This document shows, piece by piece, positions 8,257 through 15,634 of a stretch of 64,000 nt of DNA (its first letter is position 1; every line of letters starts with the position of its first letter). The notes below the pieces were generated by a model. It saw only the letters and a program-made list of their open reading frames with translations. It was not told the DNA's origin and did no database searches. Source of the stretch: an uncultured Eggerthellaceae bacterium (GTDB taxonomy: Bacteria > Actinomycetota > Coriobacteriia > Coriobacteriales > Eggerthellaceae); contig CALULI010000009.1 in NCBI GenBank assembly GCA_944321455.1, forward strand, positions 121,523 through 185,522. Reading direction: 5' to 3'. Made by a program: the position numbers and the translations under genes.

Positions 8257-8708
8257 CACAATCTGCTGCCACAAGCGTGCGTCAACCTTTGACGCTTGAA
8301 AAAATAACGGTTCGCGAAGGGCGTATTGAACTGGTAGTTTGCCTTGCTGACGGGTGCTATCAGAAGACGGATCCTACCCTGATAGCCGCCTGCCTTAAGC
8401 GCTATCCAACACTGGCAGATCATGCGTGCAAAAACCCACGGGGTAAAACATTTGCGGCCGTGATGAACAACACTTCAACACCGCACCTTTTAGAGCACTT
8501 GATTATTGATGCTCAAATGCGCTCCTTGCAGGGTGTGGCATCTCACGAAGACACCTACCTTATGGGGACAACGGAGTTTTTGCCAGGCGATCCCTTGCGA
8601 GCGCACGTCATCGTTTCTTACTATGATGACCTGGTTGGCTTGGCGGCTTGCAAGGATGCGTGTGAATTTTTAAACGCGTGTCTTATTCAGCGCGCCACGC
8701 AGTCGTGA
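8253..8708 (+). CDS. Uncharacterised 151-residue protein, weakly like cyanophycin synthetase N-domain
   Basis: I do not recognise this protein with certainty. Residues 78-90 (PHLLEHLIIDAQM) and the later ATP-grasp neighbour recall the N-terminal domain of cyanophycin synthetase, whose conserved stretch reads roughly HVVEHIALELQ. The rest (a beta-rich VREGRIELVVCLADGC start, then a TTEFLPGD and ADAHVIVSYYDD-like segment) is compatible with that fold but not diagnostic. There is no signal peptide or membrane segment. It starts at ATG 8253 inside the upstream gene's stop and lies 66 bases before the Ddl-like gene. The gene is real; the relationship is a guess. Confidence 0.6.
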   Translation: MTQSAATSVRQPLTLEKITVREGRIELVVCLADGCYQKTDPTLIAACLKRYPTLADHACKNPRGKTFAAVMNNTSTPHLLEHLIIDAQMRSLQGVASHEDTYLMGTTEFLPGDPLRAHVIVSYYDDLVGLAACKDACEFLNACLIQRATQS

Positions 8709-8710
8709 TA

Positions 8711-8738
8711 TTGCGGCCTAACCGATATCAGCTAAAGT
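8711..8738 (+). promoter_or_regulatory. Candidate promoter of the Ddl-like gene
   Basis: TTGCGG at 8711-8716, 16-base spacer, TAAAGT at 8733-8738, with 36 bases to the ATG. It follows the same TTGCG/16-base pattern seen at other genes here. Confidence 0.35.
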
Positions 8739-8774
8739 ACCTATCAGAAAGACTTACTACGATAAGGACCACCA

Positions 8775-9740
8775 ATGAACATTGCCATTATTACCAAGAC
8801 CGCGCCAGATTCTTCGCAGCCCTCTTCGGCAGAAATTGCGCAAGAGTTGCTGGCAAAGTCTGATCATCAGGTAACCATTCTTGAAGACAACAATCAGCTT
8901 CTTGACACATTGCGTGCCAATCGCCCTGATATCGCGCTGATTGTGGGTGAAGACCCAACACTTGGTGACGGTCATATCCAGGAAATGGTGGAGCTGCTTG
9001 ATGTAGCCTATGTTGGCACGTCGGCTCAGGCATGTCGTGCTGCATCTGATATCAGTGCGCTTTCGTTTGCTATCAATCAATCATTTGAGGTGGCAGAAGA
9101 GCGCATCAATGCCACCTGGCCCAAGCAGCACTCGTGCGGGAACAAAGAGTTTGAGATGCTTGATCAGGCAGATGCCTTTGATCTGGTGGCGGAAACTCTG
9201 CCTGGTGGCTATCCCTTGGTGGTTGTTTCGGCAATGCCTGATAGCGCCACTCCCGCACAGACGGTCAACACGGATGCCGAATTGCGCGTTGCGCTGGAAA
9301 CTCTGGTGAAAACAGGCAACCGTGCGGTGGTCTATCCCTTGGTTGAAGGAGTTGCGCTCACCGTTTGTCTTTTAGGGAGCGGCTGGGATGCTTTTGTGCT
9401 GCCTGCCGTTGAGTTGTCCTACGGTGAAAACGCAAAAGAGGCAGAAGGTGTAGGCGAAAAGGCAACCTGCTACGCGCCTGTTCGCCTGGAGTCACTTTCG
9501 GCTGACCAGGCAGATGCGCAAGCAATTCGCGCGGAGATTGAGCGAGCCGCTCTTGATGTCTATGCCGCAAGTGGCATGAGAGATTGGGGAAGCGTTGATA
9601 TGATCTGGGATGGTGCCCGTGCGCAAGTCATAGGCGTTCATTGTGTGCCTTCGCTTCTTCCTGATGCACCGTTTGCTCATGCCTGTGAAGCGGTTGGTCT
9701 GACGTTCGAAGGAATTATCAATCGCGTCGTTGAGCTTTGA
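8775..9740 (+). CDS. D-Ala-D-Ala ligase-like ATP-grasp protein, active site degenerate
   Basis: The 321-residue protein follows the Ddl domain order: an N-terminal Rossmann-like domain (1-95), a GTSAQACRAASD segment where Ddl has its conserved serine helix, a central ATP-grasp domain and a C-terminal motif region. In true Ddl the last motif reads E-x-N-T-x-P-G and supplies metal and substrate ligands. Here the aligned residues read VIGVHCVPSL: the glutamate is G287 and the asparagine is H289. It may therefore be inactive, act on another substrate, or be regulatory. The start is ATG 8775 behind ATAAGGA. A functional Ddl would have to be encoded elsewhere. Confidence 0.7.
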   Translation: MNIAIITKTAPDSSQPSSAEIAQELLAKSDHQVTILEDNNQLLDTLRANRPDIALIVGEDPTLGDGHIQEMVELLDVAYVGTSAQACRAASDISALSFAINQSFEVAEERINATWPKQHSCGNKEFEMLDQADAFDLVAETLPGGYPLVVVSAMPDSATPAQTVNTDAELRVALETLVKTGNRAVVYPLVEGVALTVCLLGSGWDAFVLPAVELSYGENAKEAEGVGEKATCYAPVRLESLSADQADAQAIRAEIERAALDVYAASGMRDWGSVDMIWDGARAQVIGVHCVPSLLPDAPFAHACEAVGLTFEGIINRVVEL

Positions 9741-9800
9741 TGAAATAGTGGCTCTTAGATTGCGGCTTGGAAACATTGTTCTACCCCGTCTATATTGATC

Positions 9801-9828
9801 TGCGAATTGCGGGAGAGACCGGTATAAT
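9801..9828 (+). promoter_or_regulatory. Candidate promoter of the YtxH gene
   Basis: A consensus TATAAT at 9823-9828 with TGCGAA at 9801-9806 (16-base spacer), about 95 bases before the ATG at 9922. Confidence 0.45.
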
Positions 9829-9921
9829 AGGAAGAAGAAAATCCAGCATGTCTGCTGGTAGTTTTGAGAAAGAAATAATGCGCTAATAGGTAGAGCGCTT
9901 TGAGATTTTAAGGGGGACTTT

Positions 9922-10527
9922 ATGGGTAAGTTTGCAACATTTTTGATTGGCGGCGTGGTAGGTATTGCTGCTGGTCTGCTGCTTTCTCCTCGTTCAGGAG
10001 CAGAAAATCGTGCGATGCTCAATGAGGTAATCAATGAGAAAAGCGCGAACATTACCATTCCTCCTGCTGTTCAGGAAAAGGCTGATCAGTTTGCAACTGC
10101 AGCTGCTACAACGTCTACTAAGGCTATCAACACCGTTATTGATAAGGGCCAGGAAGTATACCGTGGCGCATCCGCTAAGGTTCAGTCCGTTGCTCCTGTT
10201 GCTAATCAGGTATTTGAAAGCGGCGATGATCTTCGCGAAAAGATTGATGCTGCCCGTGAGCGCATTGCGACGCAGGTAGCAAAGAACGCCGAAGCTGTTC
10301 ATGACGCTGCTGTTGATAAGATTCCTGGTGCTGTTGATGCAGTTTCGGGTGCAACGCAGACTGCTAAGGAAGCTGCTACGAATGCGAAAGAAGCTGCCGT
10401 TACGGCTGCAACCGCTGCTAAGGATGCAGCAACCAATGCGGTTTCTTCTGTTGCTCAGAAGGTAAGCAAGTCTCAGGACGAAGCTCAGGAAGTTGCACAG
10501 GACGAAGCTAAGAGCGAAGAGGAATAA
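9922..10527 (+). CDS. YtxH-domain protein, possible general-stress protein
   Basis: Residues 5-25 form a glycine-rich hydrophobic helix (FLIGGVVGIAAGLLLSPRSG) ending in the SPRSG motif of YtxH proteins. The remaining 175 residues are a long, low-complexity alanine-rich helical region with repeats such as TAKEAATNAKEAA and an acidic end. This pattern resembles stress and LEA-like proteins; the molecular role is not known. A strong ribosome site (AAGGGGG) precedes ATG 9922, and a terminator follows at 10611. A PRC-barrel protein gene lies next on the same strand, a pairing that suggests an envelope or stress module. Confidence 0.75.
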   Translation: MGKFATFLIGGVVGIAAGLLLSPRSGAENRAMLNEVINEKSANITIPPAVQEKADQFATAAATTSTKAINTVIDKGQEVYRGASAKVQSVAPVANQVFESGDDLREKIDAARERIATQVAKNAEAVHDAAVDKIPGAVDAVSGATQTAKEAATNAKEAAVTAATAAKDAATNAVSSVAQKVSKSQDEAQEVAQDEAKSEEE

Positions 10528-10610
10528 ACACGCATCGGTAAACGAAGGTTTACAACTTGATGACATGTTGATCATTTTGGGCGAAATTGTTTGATTTTGC
10601 TTGCAAAAGG

Positions 10611-10630
10611 GGGCACCCTACGGGGTGCCT
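10611..10630 (+). terminator. Terminator hairpin after the YtxH gene
   Basis: GGCACCC (10612-10618) and GGGTGCC (10623-10629) form a 7-bp stem closed by a TACG tetraloop of the stable UNCG class. The following T-tract is broken (TTCGATTT), so termination may be partial. Confidence 0.6.
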
Positions 10631-10691
10631 TCGATTTATCGAAGAAGATATCAAACACTACGTGTTGATTGATTTGTTTTAAAGGTAGGTT

Positions 10692-11489
10692 ATGAAAGAG
10701 ATCTTTACCACGAAAGAGTTATGCGGCGTATCGGTAGCTCTTGCTCAAAAACCAGATAAGATTGTGGGGAAGGTCCATTCATTTATTTTCCACCCTACGC
10801 AATGCCGCGTTGTTGGCTTTACGGTCAAGCGCCCTGATGTGGCGCTGATGTTTCATCGCAACGAAATTTTTGTTGCCCTTGATGCTTTTAGCATTCATGA
10901 TGGCCATCTTGTCGTATCTGATGAGCGCCAAGCAACGGATAAGGCTGCTTGCAAGCGCTTAGGCATTGATTGGGATCGCTGCATTATTTGGCAAGGTCTG
11001 CCGCTGTTAACCATCAAGGGTAAACGCGTTGGCTATGTTGGAGACGTTGCGTTTCGTCTTGAAACGGGTGACGTGGTATCGCTTAAGGTTGATAGGGGCA
11101 AATCTGCTGAATTTCTCTTAGGAACTACCGAACTTCCCGCAGAGGTTATTAAAGGCTTTACGTTTGGTGCGGGGGATGTACTCAACACGCTTGCGGAAGA
11201 CCAAGAGCTTAGAGGCGGTATTGTGCTTCATGACGAAGCGCTGTCCTACGACGCAGAAGGTGGCGTAGCTGAGCGCATGGGTGCTGCAAGTGCAGTTGGT
11301 ATGCATAAGGTTTCCCAAGCCGTGGAAAAGACGAAGCCCGCCCGTGAGGAAGCAGCAAAAAAGGCGGGCGATGCGGTGAATCGTGGTGCCTTTGCGGTGG
11401 GGCATAGGCTTTCGGAAACTAAGGGCATGTTCGCCAATTTTAAGAAGGCGTATAAAGAAGCACGGTACGAGGAAGATTCGCAGAAATGA
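10692..11489 (+). CDS. PRC-barrel domain protein
   Basis: This 265-residue protein has two PRC-barrel-like repeats. The first is at about residues 4-85, with GKVHSFIFHPTQCRVVGFTV. The second is at about 100-165, with GKRVGYVGDVAFRLETGDVVSLKV. A basic helical tail follows, containing AREEAAKKAGDA and ending KKAYKEARYEE. PRC barrels act as protein-interaction domains and in some actinobacteria sit near membrane or photosynthetic complexes; no catalytic residues are expected. The start is ATG 10692 with GGTAGG upstream. The last four bases overlap the TVP38 gene (ATGA at 11486), so the two products are coupled. Confidence 0.75.
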   Translation: MKEIFTTKELCGVSVALAQKPDKIVGKVHSFIFHPTQCRVVGFTVKRPDVALMFHRNEIFVALDAFSIHDGHLVVSDERQATDKAACKRLGIDWDRCIIWQGLPLLTIKGKRVGYVGDVAFRLETGDVVSLKVDRGKSAEFLLGTTELPAEVIKGFTFGAGDVLNTLAEDQELRGGIVLHDEALSYDAEGGVAERMGAASAVGMHKVSQAVEKTKPAREEAAKKAGDAVNRGAFAVGHRLSETKGMFANFKKAYKEARYEEDSQK

Positions 11490-12274
11490 CGAACCAGAAA
11501 AAAGACGATACGGTACAACCTAATATCACCGAACCGCACGTTCGCTTCTTTGGCCGCACCATTAAACAGAGCGATCTGGTGAAGCTTGTCGGGCTTTTGG
11601 TGTTTTTTATTGTGGTGATAGCCATCGCGGTTGCCCTCATGCCGTACTTCAAGGAAATTTTTGAACCTGGTGGTGTTGAGCGCGTTATTACCGAAATCCA
11701 AAGTCAGGGCCCTTTTGGGGTTGGGCTTTTGTTTGTTTTGCAGCTGGTTCAAATTATCGTTGCGTTTATTCCTGGTGAAGTTGTTCAGATTGCTGCGGGC
11801 ATGCTCTATGGCCCTGTTGGTGGCACCATCATTGTTCTGATCGGCTGCGTAATTTCAAGTTCGATTATTTTCCAGTTGGTTCACCGCTTAGGCGCGCCGT
11901 TTGTTCGTTCGATGGTGAGCGACAAATACCTTGATAAGTTCAGGGACTTTGAGCGAAGCGGCAAGCTTAATGTGGTTGTCTTTATTCTGTTTTTGATTCC
12001 GGGATTGCCAAAAGATGTGTTTACGTATTTGGTCCCGCTGACGGATATGCGTATGCGTACCTTTTTGATTCTGACTACGGTTGGGAGAACGCCAGGCGTT
12101 ATTGTTTCAACGTATGCGGCATCGGGCCTTGCGAGTGGAGATACCACCACCAGCATCATCATTTTTGCGGTTGCGGCGGCAATTGCGCTCATTGGCATTT
12201 TAATGCGCAACAAAATCATGCATCTTATGGGCAAAACCCAAAAGATTGATACGGGCGATCCGTCTAAAAACTAA
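11486..12274 (+). CDS. TVP38/TMEM64 (DedA superfamily) membrane protein
   Basis: This polytopic membrane protein of 262 residues has a first helix at about 31-52. The VTT/SNARE-associated core follows, with FIPGEVVQIAAGMLYG and a re-entrant loop, then FLIPGLPKDVFTYLVPL and VGRTPGVIVSTYAAS, the typical TVP38 signatures. Members of this superfamily are implicated in lipid scrambling and membrane homeostasis; the substrate here is unknown. It is translationally coupled to the PRC-barrel gene. A second, sequence-distant DedA-type gene is at 59653. Confidence 0.85.
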   Translation: MTNQKKDDTVQPNITEPHVRFFGRTIKQSDLVKLVGLLVFFIVVIAIAVALMPYFKEIFEPGGVERVITEIQSQGPFGVGLLFVLQLVQIIVAFIPGEVVQIAAGMLYGPVGGTIIVLIGCVISSSIIFQLVHRLGAPFVRSMVSDKYLDKFRDFERSGKLNVVVFILFLIPGLPKDVFTYLVPLTDMRMRTFLILTTVGRTPGVIVSTYAASGLASGDTTTSIIIFAVAAAIALIGILMRNKIMHLMGKTQKIDTGDPSKN

Positions 12275-12298
12275 GACCTGCGGGGAGGAGTTTTGAGT

Positions 12299-12898
12299 AT
12301 GTCTGATATGCCATATCCTTCAGATACCAGCGCTGACAAAGCACAGTCTTCAACACAAACTGATGACTATCAAAACGCCTTACGTGATGTTGAGCAAGCG
12401 CGTGAAGCGCTGCGCCAAGCACAGGAGCGTCTTGATAAAACGCAGCCCGCACCTCCGACAGGACAACCCGTTGTCCCACAGCAACCGTATTACTATCAGG
12501 CCTATCCGCAGCAAACCTATCAACAACCCTATCAGCAACAGCCAACAGGTACTTACCAGCCACCAACGACGGCACAACAACCACCAATGACGCAACCACC
12601 TGTGCAACCGCCCGTGCAGCCTCATTACGCGGCGCCGTACGTTTCGCCAAAAGATCACGTGGCGGCAGGATTGCTGGCAATCTTTTTAGGCTTCTTAGGT
12701 ATTCACAAGTTTTATTTAGGCTACAACGTCCAAGGCTTTATAATGCTTGCGATTAGCGTTGTTGGCGGCCCACTTCTTTTCGGCCTCCCATTTGGCGTTA
12801 TGTGGGTTATTGCTATTATTGAAGGCGTTATTTATCTTTCGAAAAATCAAACTGATTTCGAAAGAATGTATGTGTACAACAAGCAAGAGTGGTTTTGA
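12299..12898 (+). CDS. TM2-domain protein with coiled-coil and Gln/Pro-rich linker
   Basis: Three parts are visible: a short acidic N-terminus with a heptad-like helix (about residues 25-48, DVEQAREALRQAQERLD), a Gln/Pro/Tyr-rich linker (about 50-112), and a C-terminal TM2 domain (about 118-180) with two hydrophobic helices and the GFLGIHKFYLGY signature. TM2 proteins are small membrane proteins of mostly unknown function. I chose ATG 12299 rather than TTG 12293 because GGGGAGGAG (12282-12290) is 8 bases from the ATG and only 2 from the TTG. It follows the TVP38 gene by 24 bases, probably in the same operon. Confidence 0.75.
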   Translation: MSDMPYPSDTSADKAQSSTQTDDYQNALRDVEQAREALRQAQERLDKTQPAPPTGQPVVPQQPYYYQAYPQQTYQQPYQQQPTGTYQPPTTAQQPPMTQPPVQPPVQPHYAAPYVSPKDHVAAGLLAIFLGFLGIHKFYLGYNVQGFIMLAISVVGGPLLFGLPFGVMWVIAIIEGVIYLSKNQTDFERMYVYNKQEWF

Positions 12899-12931
12899 TA
12901 ACGTCATAACAACTTAACGCTTGTCATACGC

Positions 12932-12937
12932 TATAAT
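12932..12937 (+). promoter_or_regulatory. Candidate -10 element of the aldolase gene
   Basis: A consensus TATAAT sits at 12932-12937, 37 bases before the ATG. No convincing -35 hexamer is seen at the right distance. Confidence 0.35.
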
Positions 12938-12974
12938 TGATAAATCGTGCATGTCGTGCATTAAGGAGGAAATC

Positions 12975-13916
12975 ATGCCCACCATCACTCGCGATCAGGT
13001 AAAAGTTCCAGCAGACGTAATGCCTGAAGCTCGTGAAACGTACATTGACAACTACATGAAGGCAACTCGCGGTACGGGCCGTTTGATGCTTTTCGCATGT
13101 GACCAGAAAATCGAGCATCTTAACAAGGATTTTTATGGCGAAGGCATTGATCCTTCTGATGCAGAGCCAGAGCACCTTTTCCAGATTGCATCTCAGGGTG
13201 TTTGCGGCGTTATGGCTGGTCAGCGTGGTCTTGTTGCTCGTTACGCAAACGACTATCCAGAAGTTAACTACCTGATCAAGATGAACTCCAAGACAAACTT
13301 AGTTAAGACAACTCAGGATGATCCTTATTCTCCTCAGTTGCATGAACTTGAAGCTGTTTTGGCTATGCGTGAAGCTGGCGTTAACATTGTTGGCCTTGGC
13401 TACACCATCTATCTTGGCAGCGAATACGAATCCACCATGCTTGCAGAAGCTGGCGAGCTGATTGCTGAAGCTCATGCTGCTGGCTTGCTGGTTGTTCTGT
13501 GGATCTATCCTCGCGGTAAGGCTGTCACTGACGAAAAAGACCCTGATCTGATTGCAGGCGCTGCTGGCGTTGCTCTTTGCTTGGGTGCAGACTTCGTTAA
13601 GGTTAACCCACCACATGATACTGATGACAAGACCTCTGCTGAGCATCTTAATGTTGCATCTACGGCTGCAGGTCGTTGCGGTCTTGTTTGCGCAGGCGGC
13701 TCCAAGGCAGATCCTGTTGCATTCTTGACTCAGCTTCATGATCAGATCCATGTTGGCGGTGCTTGCGGCAATGCTACGGGCCGTAACATCCACATGCGTT
13801 CTCTTGACGAAGCAGTTCGCCTGACCAAGGCTATTTCTGCTATTACGCTTGCTGACTACACCGTTGATGACGCAGTTGCTGTTTTCAATGGCGAACAGGA
13901 CTTTTCTGCTGAATAG
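12975..13916 (+). CDS. Class I (DhnA-type) fructose-bisphosphate aldolase-like enzyme
   Basis: This TIM-barrel Schiff-base aldolase of 314 residues is in the DhnA/FbaB family. K209 in DFVKVNPPHD is the likely imine-forming lysine, and the early ACDQKIEHLN stretch matches the family's FACDQ motif. The expected reaction is cleavage or formation of fructose 1,6-bisphosphate in glycolysis or gluconeogenesis; related enzymes act on other keto-sugars, so the substrate is not certain. ATG 12975 was chosen because a perfect AAGGAGG lies just before it; an upstream in-frame ATG at 12921 is unsupported. The codon choice is strongly biased, as in the ribosomal genes here, suggesting high expression. A strong terminator follows at 13954. 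Confidence 0.85.
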   Translation: MPTITRDQVKVPADVMPEARETYIDNYMKATRGTGRLMLFACDQKIEHLNKDFYGEGIDPSDAEPEHLFQIASQGVCGVMAGQRGLVARYANDYPEVNYLIKMNSKTNLVKTTQDDPYSPQLHELEAVLAMREAGVNIVGLGYTIYLGSEYESTMLAEAGELIAEAHAAGLLVVLWIYPRGKAVTDEKDPDLIAGAAGVALCLGADFVKVNPPHDTDDKTSAEHLNVASTAAGRCGLVCAGGSKADPVAFLTQLHDQIHVGGACGNATGRNIHMRSLDEAVRLTKAISAITLADYTVDDAVAVFNGEQDFSAE

Positions 13917-13953
13917 TTCTTCTTGCATCACAAAGCGTTTGTGAATGATCTCT

Positions 13954-13984
13954 GCCAGCCTCGTTGTGGGGCTGGCATTTTTTT
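13954..13984 (+). terminator. Intrinsic terminator after the aldolase gene
   Basis: GCCAGCC (13954-13960) pairs with GGCTGGC (13970-13976) across a 9-base loop, followed by ATTTTTTTG. Confidence 0.9.
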
Positions 13985-14105
13985 GTGCAAAAAGAGCGGG
14001 TTATGCGAAAAAAGAGCAAGTTACTCAGACAAGAGCAAGCCATGTAGAAGAGCAGGTTTAGTTGAAAAGAATCTGAACGCAGCTTGAGCGAAACAGGAAC
14101 TGCGT

Positions 14106-14711
14106 TTGAACAGCAGGCACTTCTCGGAAAAAGCGCTTCTGTTTTCTGTCACGCTTAGAGACATGGGTATTCTCTATGGTCTTATAGCGGGGCTTGTTCC
14201 TTCGTTTGCAGATGCGCTACTGAGCTTTGTGTGGCGTTTGGCGGTGTTTGGGCTAAGCAGCGGGGTAGCGCTTAGCGCTCTGGTGTATGTGGCATTCTAT
14301 GATGTGAAAACACGCCTCATTAGCACTAAAGCGCTCGGTGTTTTGCTGCTCTGCAGAATACAGCTTCTGCTTCTGTGTTCGTATGCACCCTGCCTGTCTG
14401 AATGGTTTGGCCTCCATGCGCTTGCCTGCTCATTGGTGCAAGCGGTAGTGGTGTGCATAGCTTTTATGGGTATGGGGTTTGCGGTAAGCACCTTCACCCA
14501 TCAAGAAGCGCTTGGCTTTGGTGATATAAAGCTTCTTGCCGTGCTGTTGCTCTGGTGTCCTGCTCAGTACGTGCTGCTGTTCTTGAGTGTTATTGCGGTC
14601 ATTGGCGTGATAGGAGCGCTTGCAATGAAACTTCGCTGTCAAAAGACGTTTGCGTATGCACCTGTGTTGGTGAGCGGCTTCATCTTTACGGTAATACTGC
14701 CATTTGTTTGA
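14106..14711 (+). CDS. Prepilin peptidase (A24 family), solitary
   Basis: This membrane aspartyl protease cleaves type IV prepilin-like leader peptides. The two catalytic aspartates are D66 in the FYDVKTRLIS motif and D140 in the LGFGDIKLLA motif, with four to six hydrophobic segments around them. The N-terminal methyltransferase domain with its zinc cysteines, present in PilD-type enzymes, is absent. The start is TTG 14106, 7 bases after AGGA; ATG 14163 is an alternative and would remove 19 residues. No pilin or secretion genes are in the window, so its partners must be elsewhere. Confidence 0.8.
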   Translation: MNSRHFSEKALLFSVTLRDMGILYGLIAGLVPSFADALLSFVWRLAVFGLSSGVALSALVYVAFYDVKTRLISTKALGVLLLCRIQLLLLCSYAPCLSEWFGLHALACSLVQAVVVCIAFMGMGFAVSTFTHQEALGFGDIKLLAVLLLWCPAQYVLLFLSVIAVIGVIGALAMKLRCQKTFAYAPVLVSGFIFTVILPFV

Positions 14712-14904
14712 AAGATACATGATGTTTGCCGCTAAAATTAAATTTATGTAAACGAAATCAGGGTGCGTGGATCAATATCCCGTATATATTTCGTTACAAT
14801 AGGTTACATAGCAGAGGGTTAGTGGGCTGCTCTATCCGATAAGCCCGCACAGTGGCAGTCTTTTGTTTGTGTTATAGGGCAAGTAAAAGGCGCGAAAGGC
14901 AACA

Positions 14905-15291
14905 ATGAAATTCCAATTGGCAAGTCAAGATAGAACGCGAACGCTTCTTATCTGGACAGCGGCAGGTATCCCTGGGGCGCTGACCATTGGCTTTGTCGGC
15001 TTTATTGGTGCTAACCCTCTCTACGGTCTTCTCATGGTTTTAACTTCTTTAGGCGTATGCTTTGAAGCAGGTAAGATTGCGTGGAACTACTATTACAGCG
15101 AAGAGGATGTGTTTTCTGAGCCGTTGTATTTTTCGCTTCCTCAAGTTTCAGGTCGGAAGGTGGGCCGCCATGCCAGTCAGCAGGTGAACCACAACGCTGA
15201 TCAAGAATCAGATCAACATGACGCTCACACTACGGGTCAGCACGTCTCAGAAGCTGCTCCTGACGTTCATGGCAAGCATGCTAATTTGTAG
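14905..15291 (+). CDS. Small membrane protein with histidine-rich tail
   Basis: This 128-residue protein has two hydrophobic helices (about residues 14-35 and 38-58) and a soluble C-terminal tail with ten or so histidines scattered among Asp, Gln and Ser (NHNADQESDQHDAHTTGQH region). The tail could bind metal, but no family is recognised. The ATG at 14905 has GAAAGG upstream. The 193-base region before it includes an imperfect hairpin (GTGGGCT near 14822 with AGCCCGCAC near 14842), perhaps a structured leader. It is convergent with the tRNA-Leu gene. Confidence 0.6.
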   Translation: MKFQLASQDRTRTLLIWTAAGIPGALTIGFVGFIGANPLYGLLMVLTSLGVCFEAGKIAWNYYYSEEDVFSEPLYFSLPQVSGRKVGRHASQQVNHNADQESDQHDAHTTGQHVSEAAPDVHGKHANL

Positions 15292-15355
15292 AGCATCAAC
15301 CGTTTCGAACTTCACGAAAACACAGGCAATAAAAAACGCCGCATAAGCGACGTCA

Positions 15356-15377
15356 TAAAAAATGCTGCTAAGCAGCA
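15356..15377 (-). terminator. Terminator of tRNA-Leu (minus strand)
   Basis: TGCTGC and GCAGCA (15363-15377) form a short stem with a TAA loop. On the minus strand it is followed by a T6 run (A-run 15357-15362 on the plus strand). A second weak hairpin with another T6 lies just beyond, at about 15335-15352. Confidence 0.65.
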
Positions 15378-15389
15378 AGAGTAAATAAC

Positions 15390-15473
15390 TGGTGCCGGAG
15401 GCGGGATTTGAACCCGCACGTCTTTCGACAACGGTTTTTGAGACCGCCGCGTCTGCCGTTCCGCCACTCCGGC
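15390..15473 (-). tRNA. tRNA-Leu, anticodon CAA
   Basis: The minus strand folds as a cloverleaf with the long variable arm of class II tRNAs. The acceptor stem is GCCGGAG paired with CTCCGGC; the D-arm is GCGGAACGGCAGACGC-like; the anticodon stem is GCGGT/ACCGT around loop CTCAAAA (anticodon CAA, reads UUG); the T-arm contains GGTTCAAATCC. The 3' CCA is encoded (15390-15392). Length is 84 bases with CCA. Confidence 0.95.
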
Positions 15474-15483
15474 GCAGACCATT

Positions 15484-15511
15484 ATTGTAGCGGATTACCA
15501 CGCGAACGCAA
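15484..15511 (-). promoter_or_regulatory. Promoter of tRNA-Leu
   Basis: Read on the minus strand: TTGCGT (15506-15511), 16-base spacer, TACAAT (15484-15489), placing transcription start a few bases before the mature tRNA 5' end. Confidence 0.6.
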
Positions 15512-15532
15512 GACACTCGCGTTTATTTTTTT
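15500..15532 (+). terminator. Possible plus-strand terminator overlapping the tRNA promoter
   Basis: ACGCGA (15500-15505) and TCGCGT (15517-15522) form a 6-bp stem followed by TTATTTTTTT. It could stop transcripts coming from 14905 before the aminotransferase promoter. Confidence 0.4.
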
Positions 15533-15557
15533 GCCACAGGTCATAACCACCTATAGG
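15531..15557 (+). promoter_or_regulatory. Candidate promoter of the aminotransferase gene
   Basis: TTGCCA at 15531-15536, 15-base spacer, TATAGG at 15552-15557. Transcription would begin near 15564, just before the palindrome at 15567. Confidence 0.4.
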
Positions 15558-15566
15558 GACAGAGCG

Positions 15567-15596
15567 CATTTTGCTTTAACATAGTAAAGCAAAATG
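15567..15596. promoter_or_regulatory. Perfect 12-bp palindrome, probable operator or 5' hairpin
   Basis: CATTTTGCTTTA (15567-15578) and TAAAGCAAAATG (15585-15596) are perfect inverted repeats around ACATAG. The element lies 38 bases before the aminotransferase ATG and next to the predicted transcription start. It could be a repressor operator or a hairpin at the mRNA 5' end. Confidence 0.6.
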
Positions 15597-15634
15597 ACAT
15601 CCGCACATAACTACATGAGGGAAAGGCATCTGCA

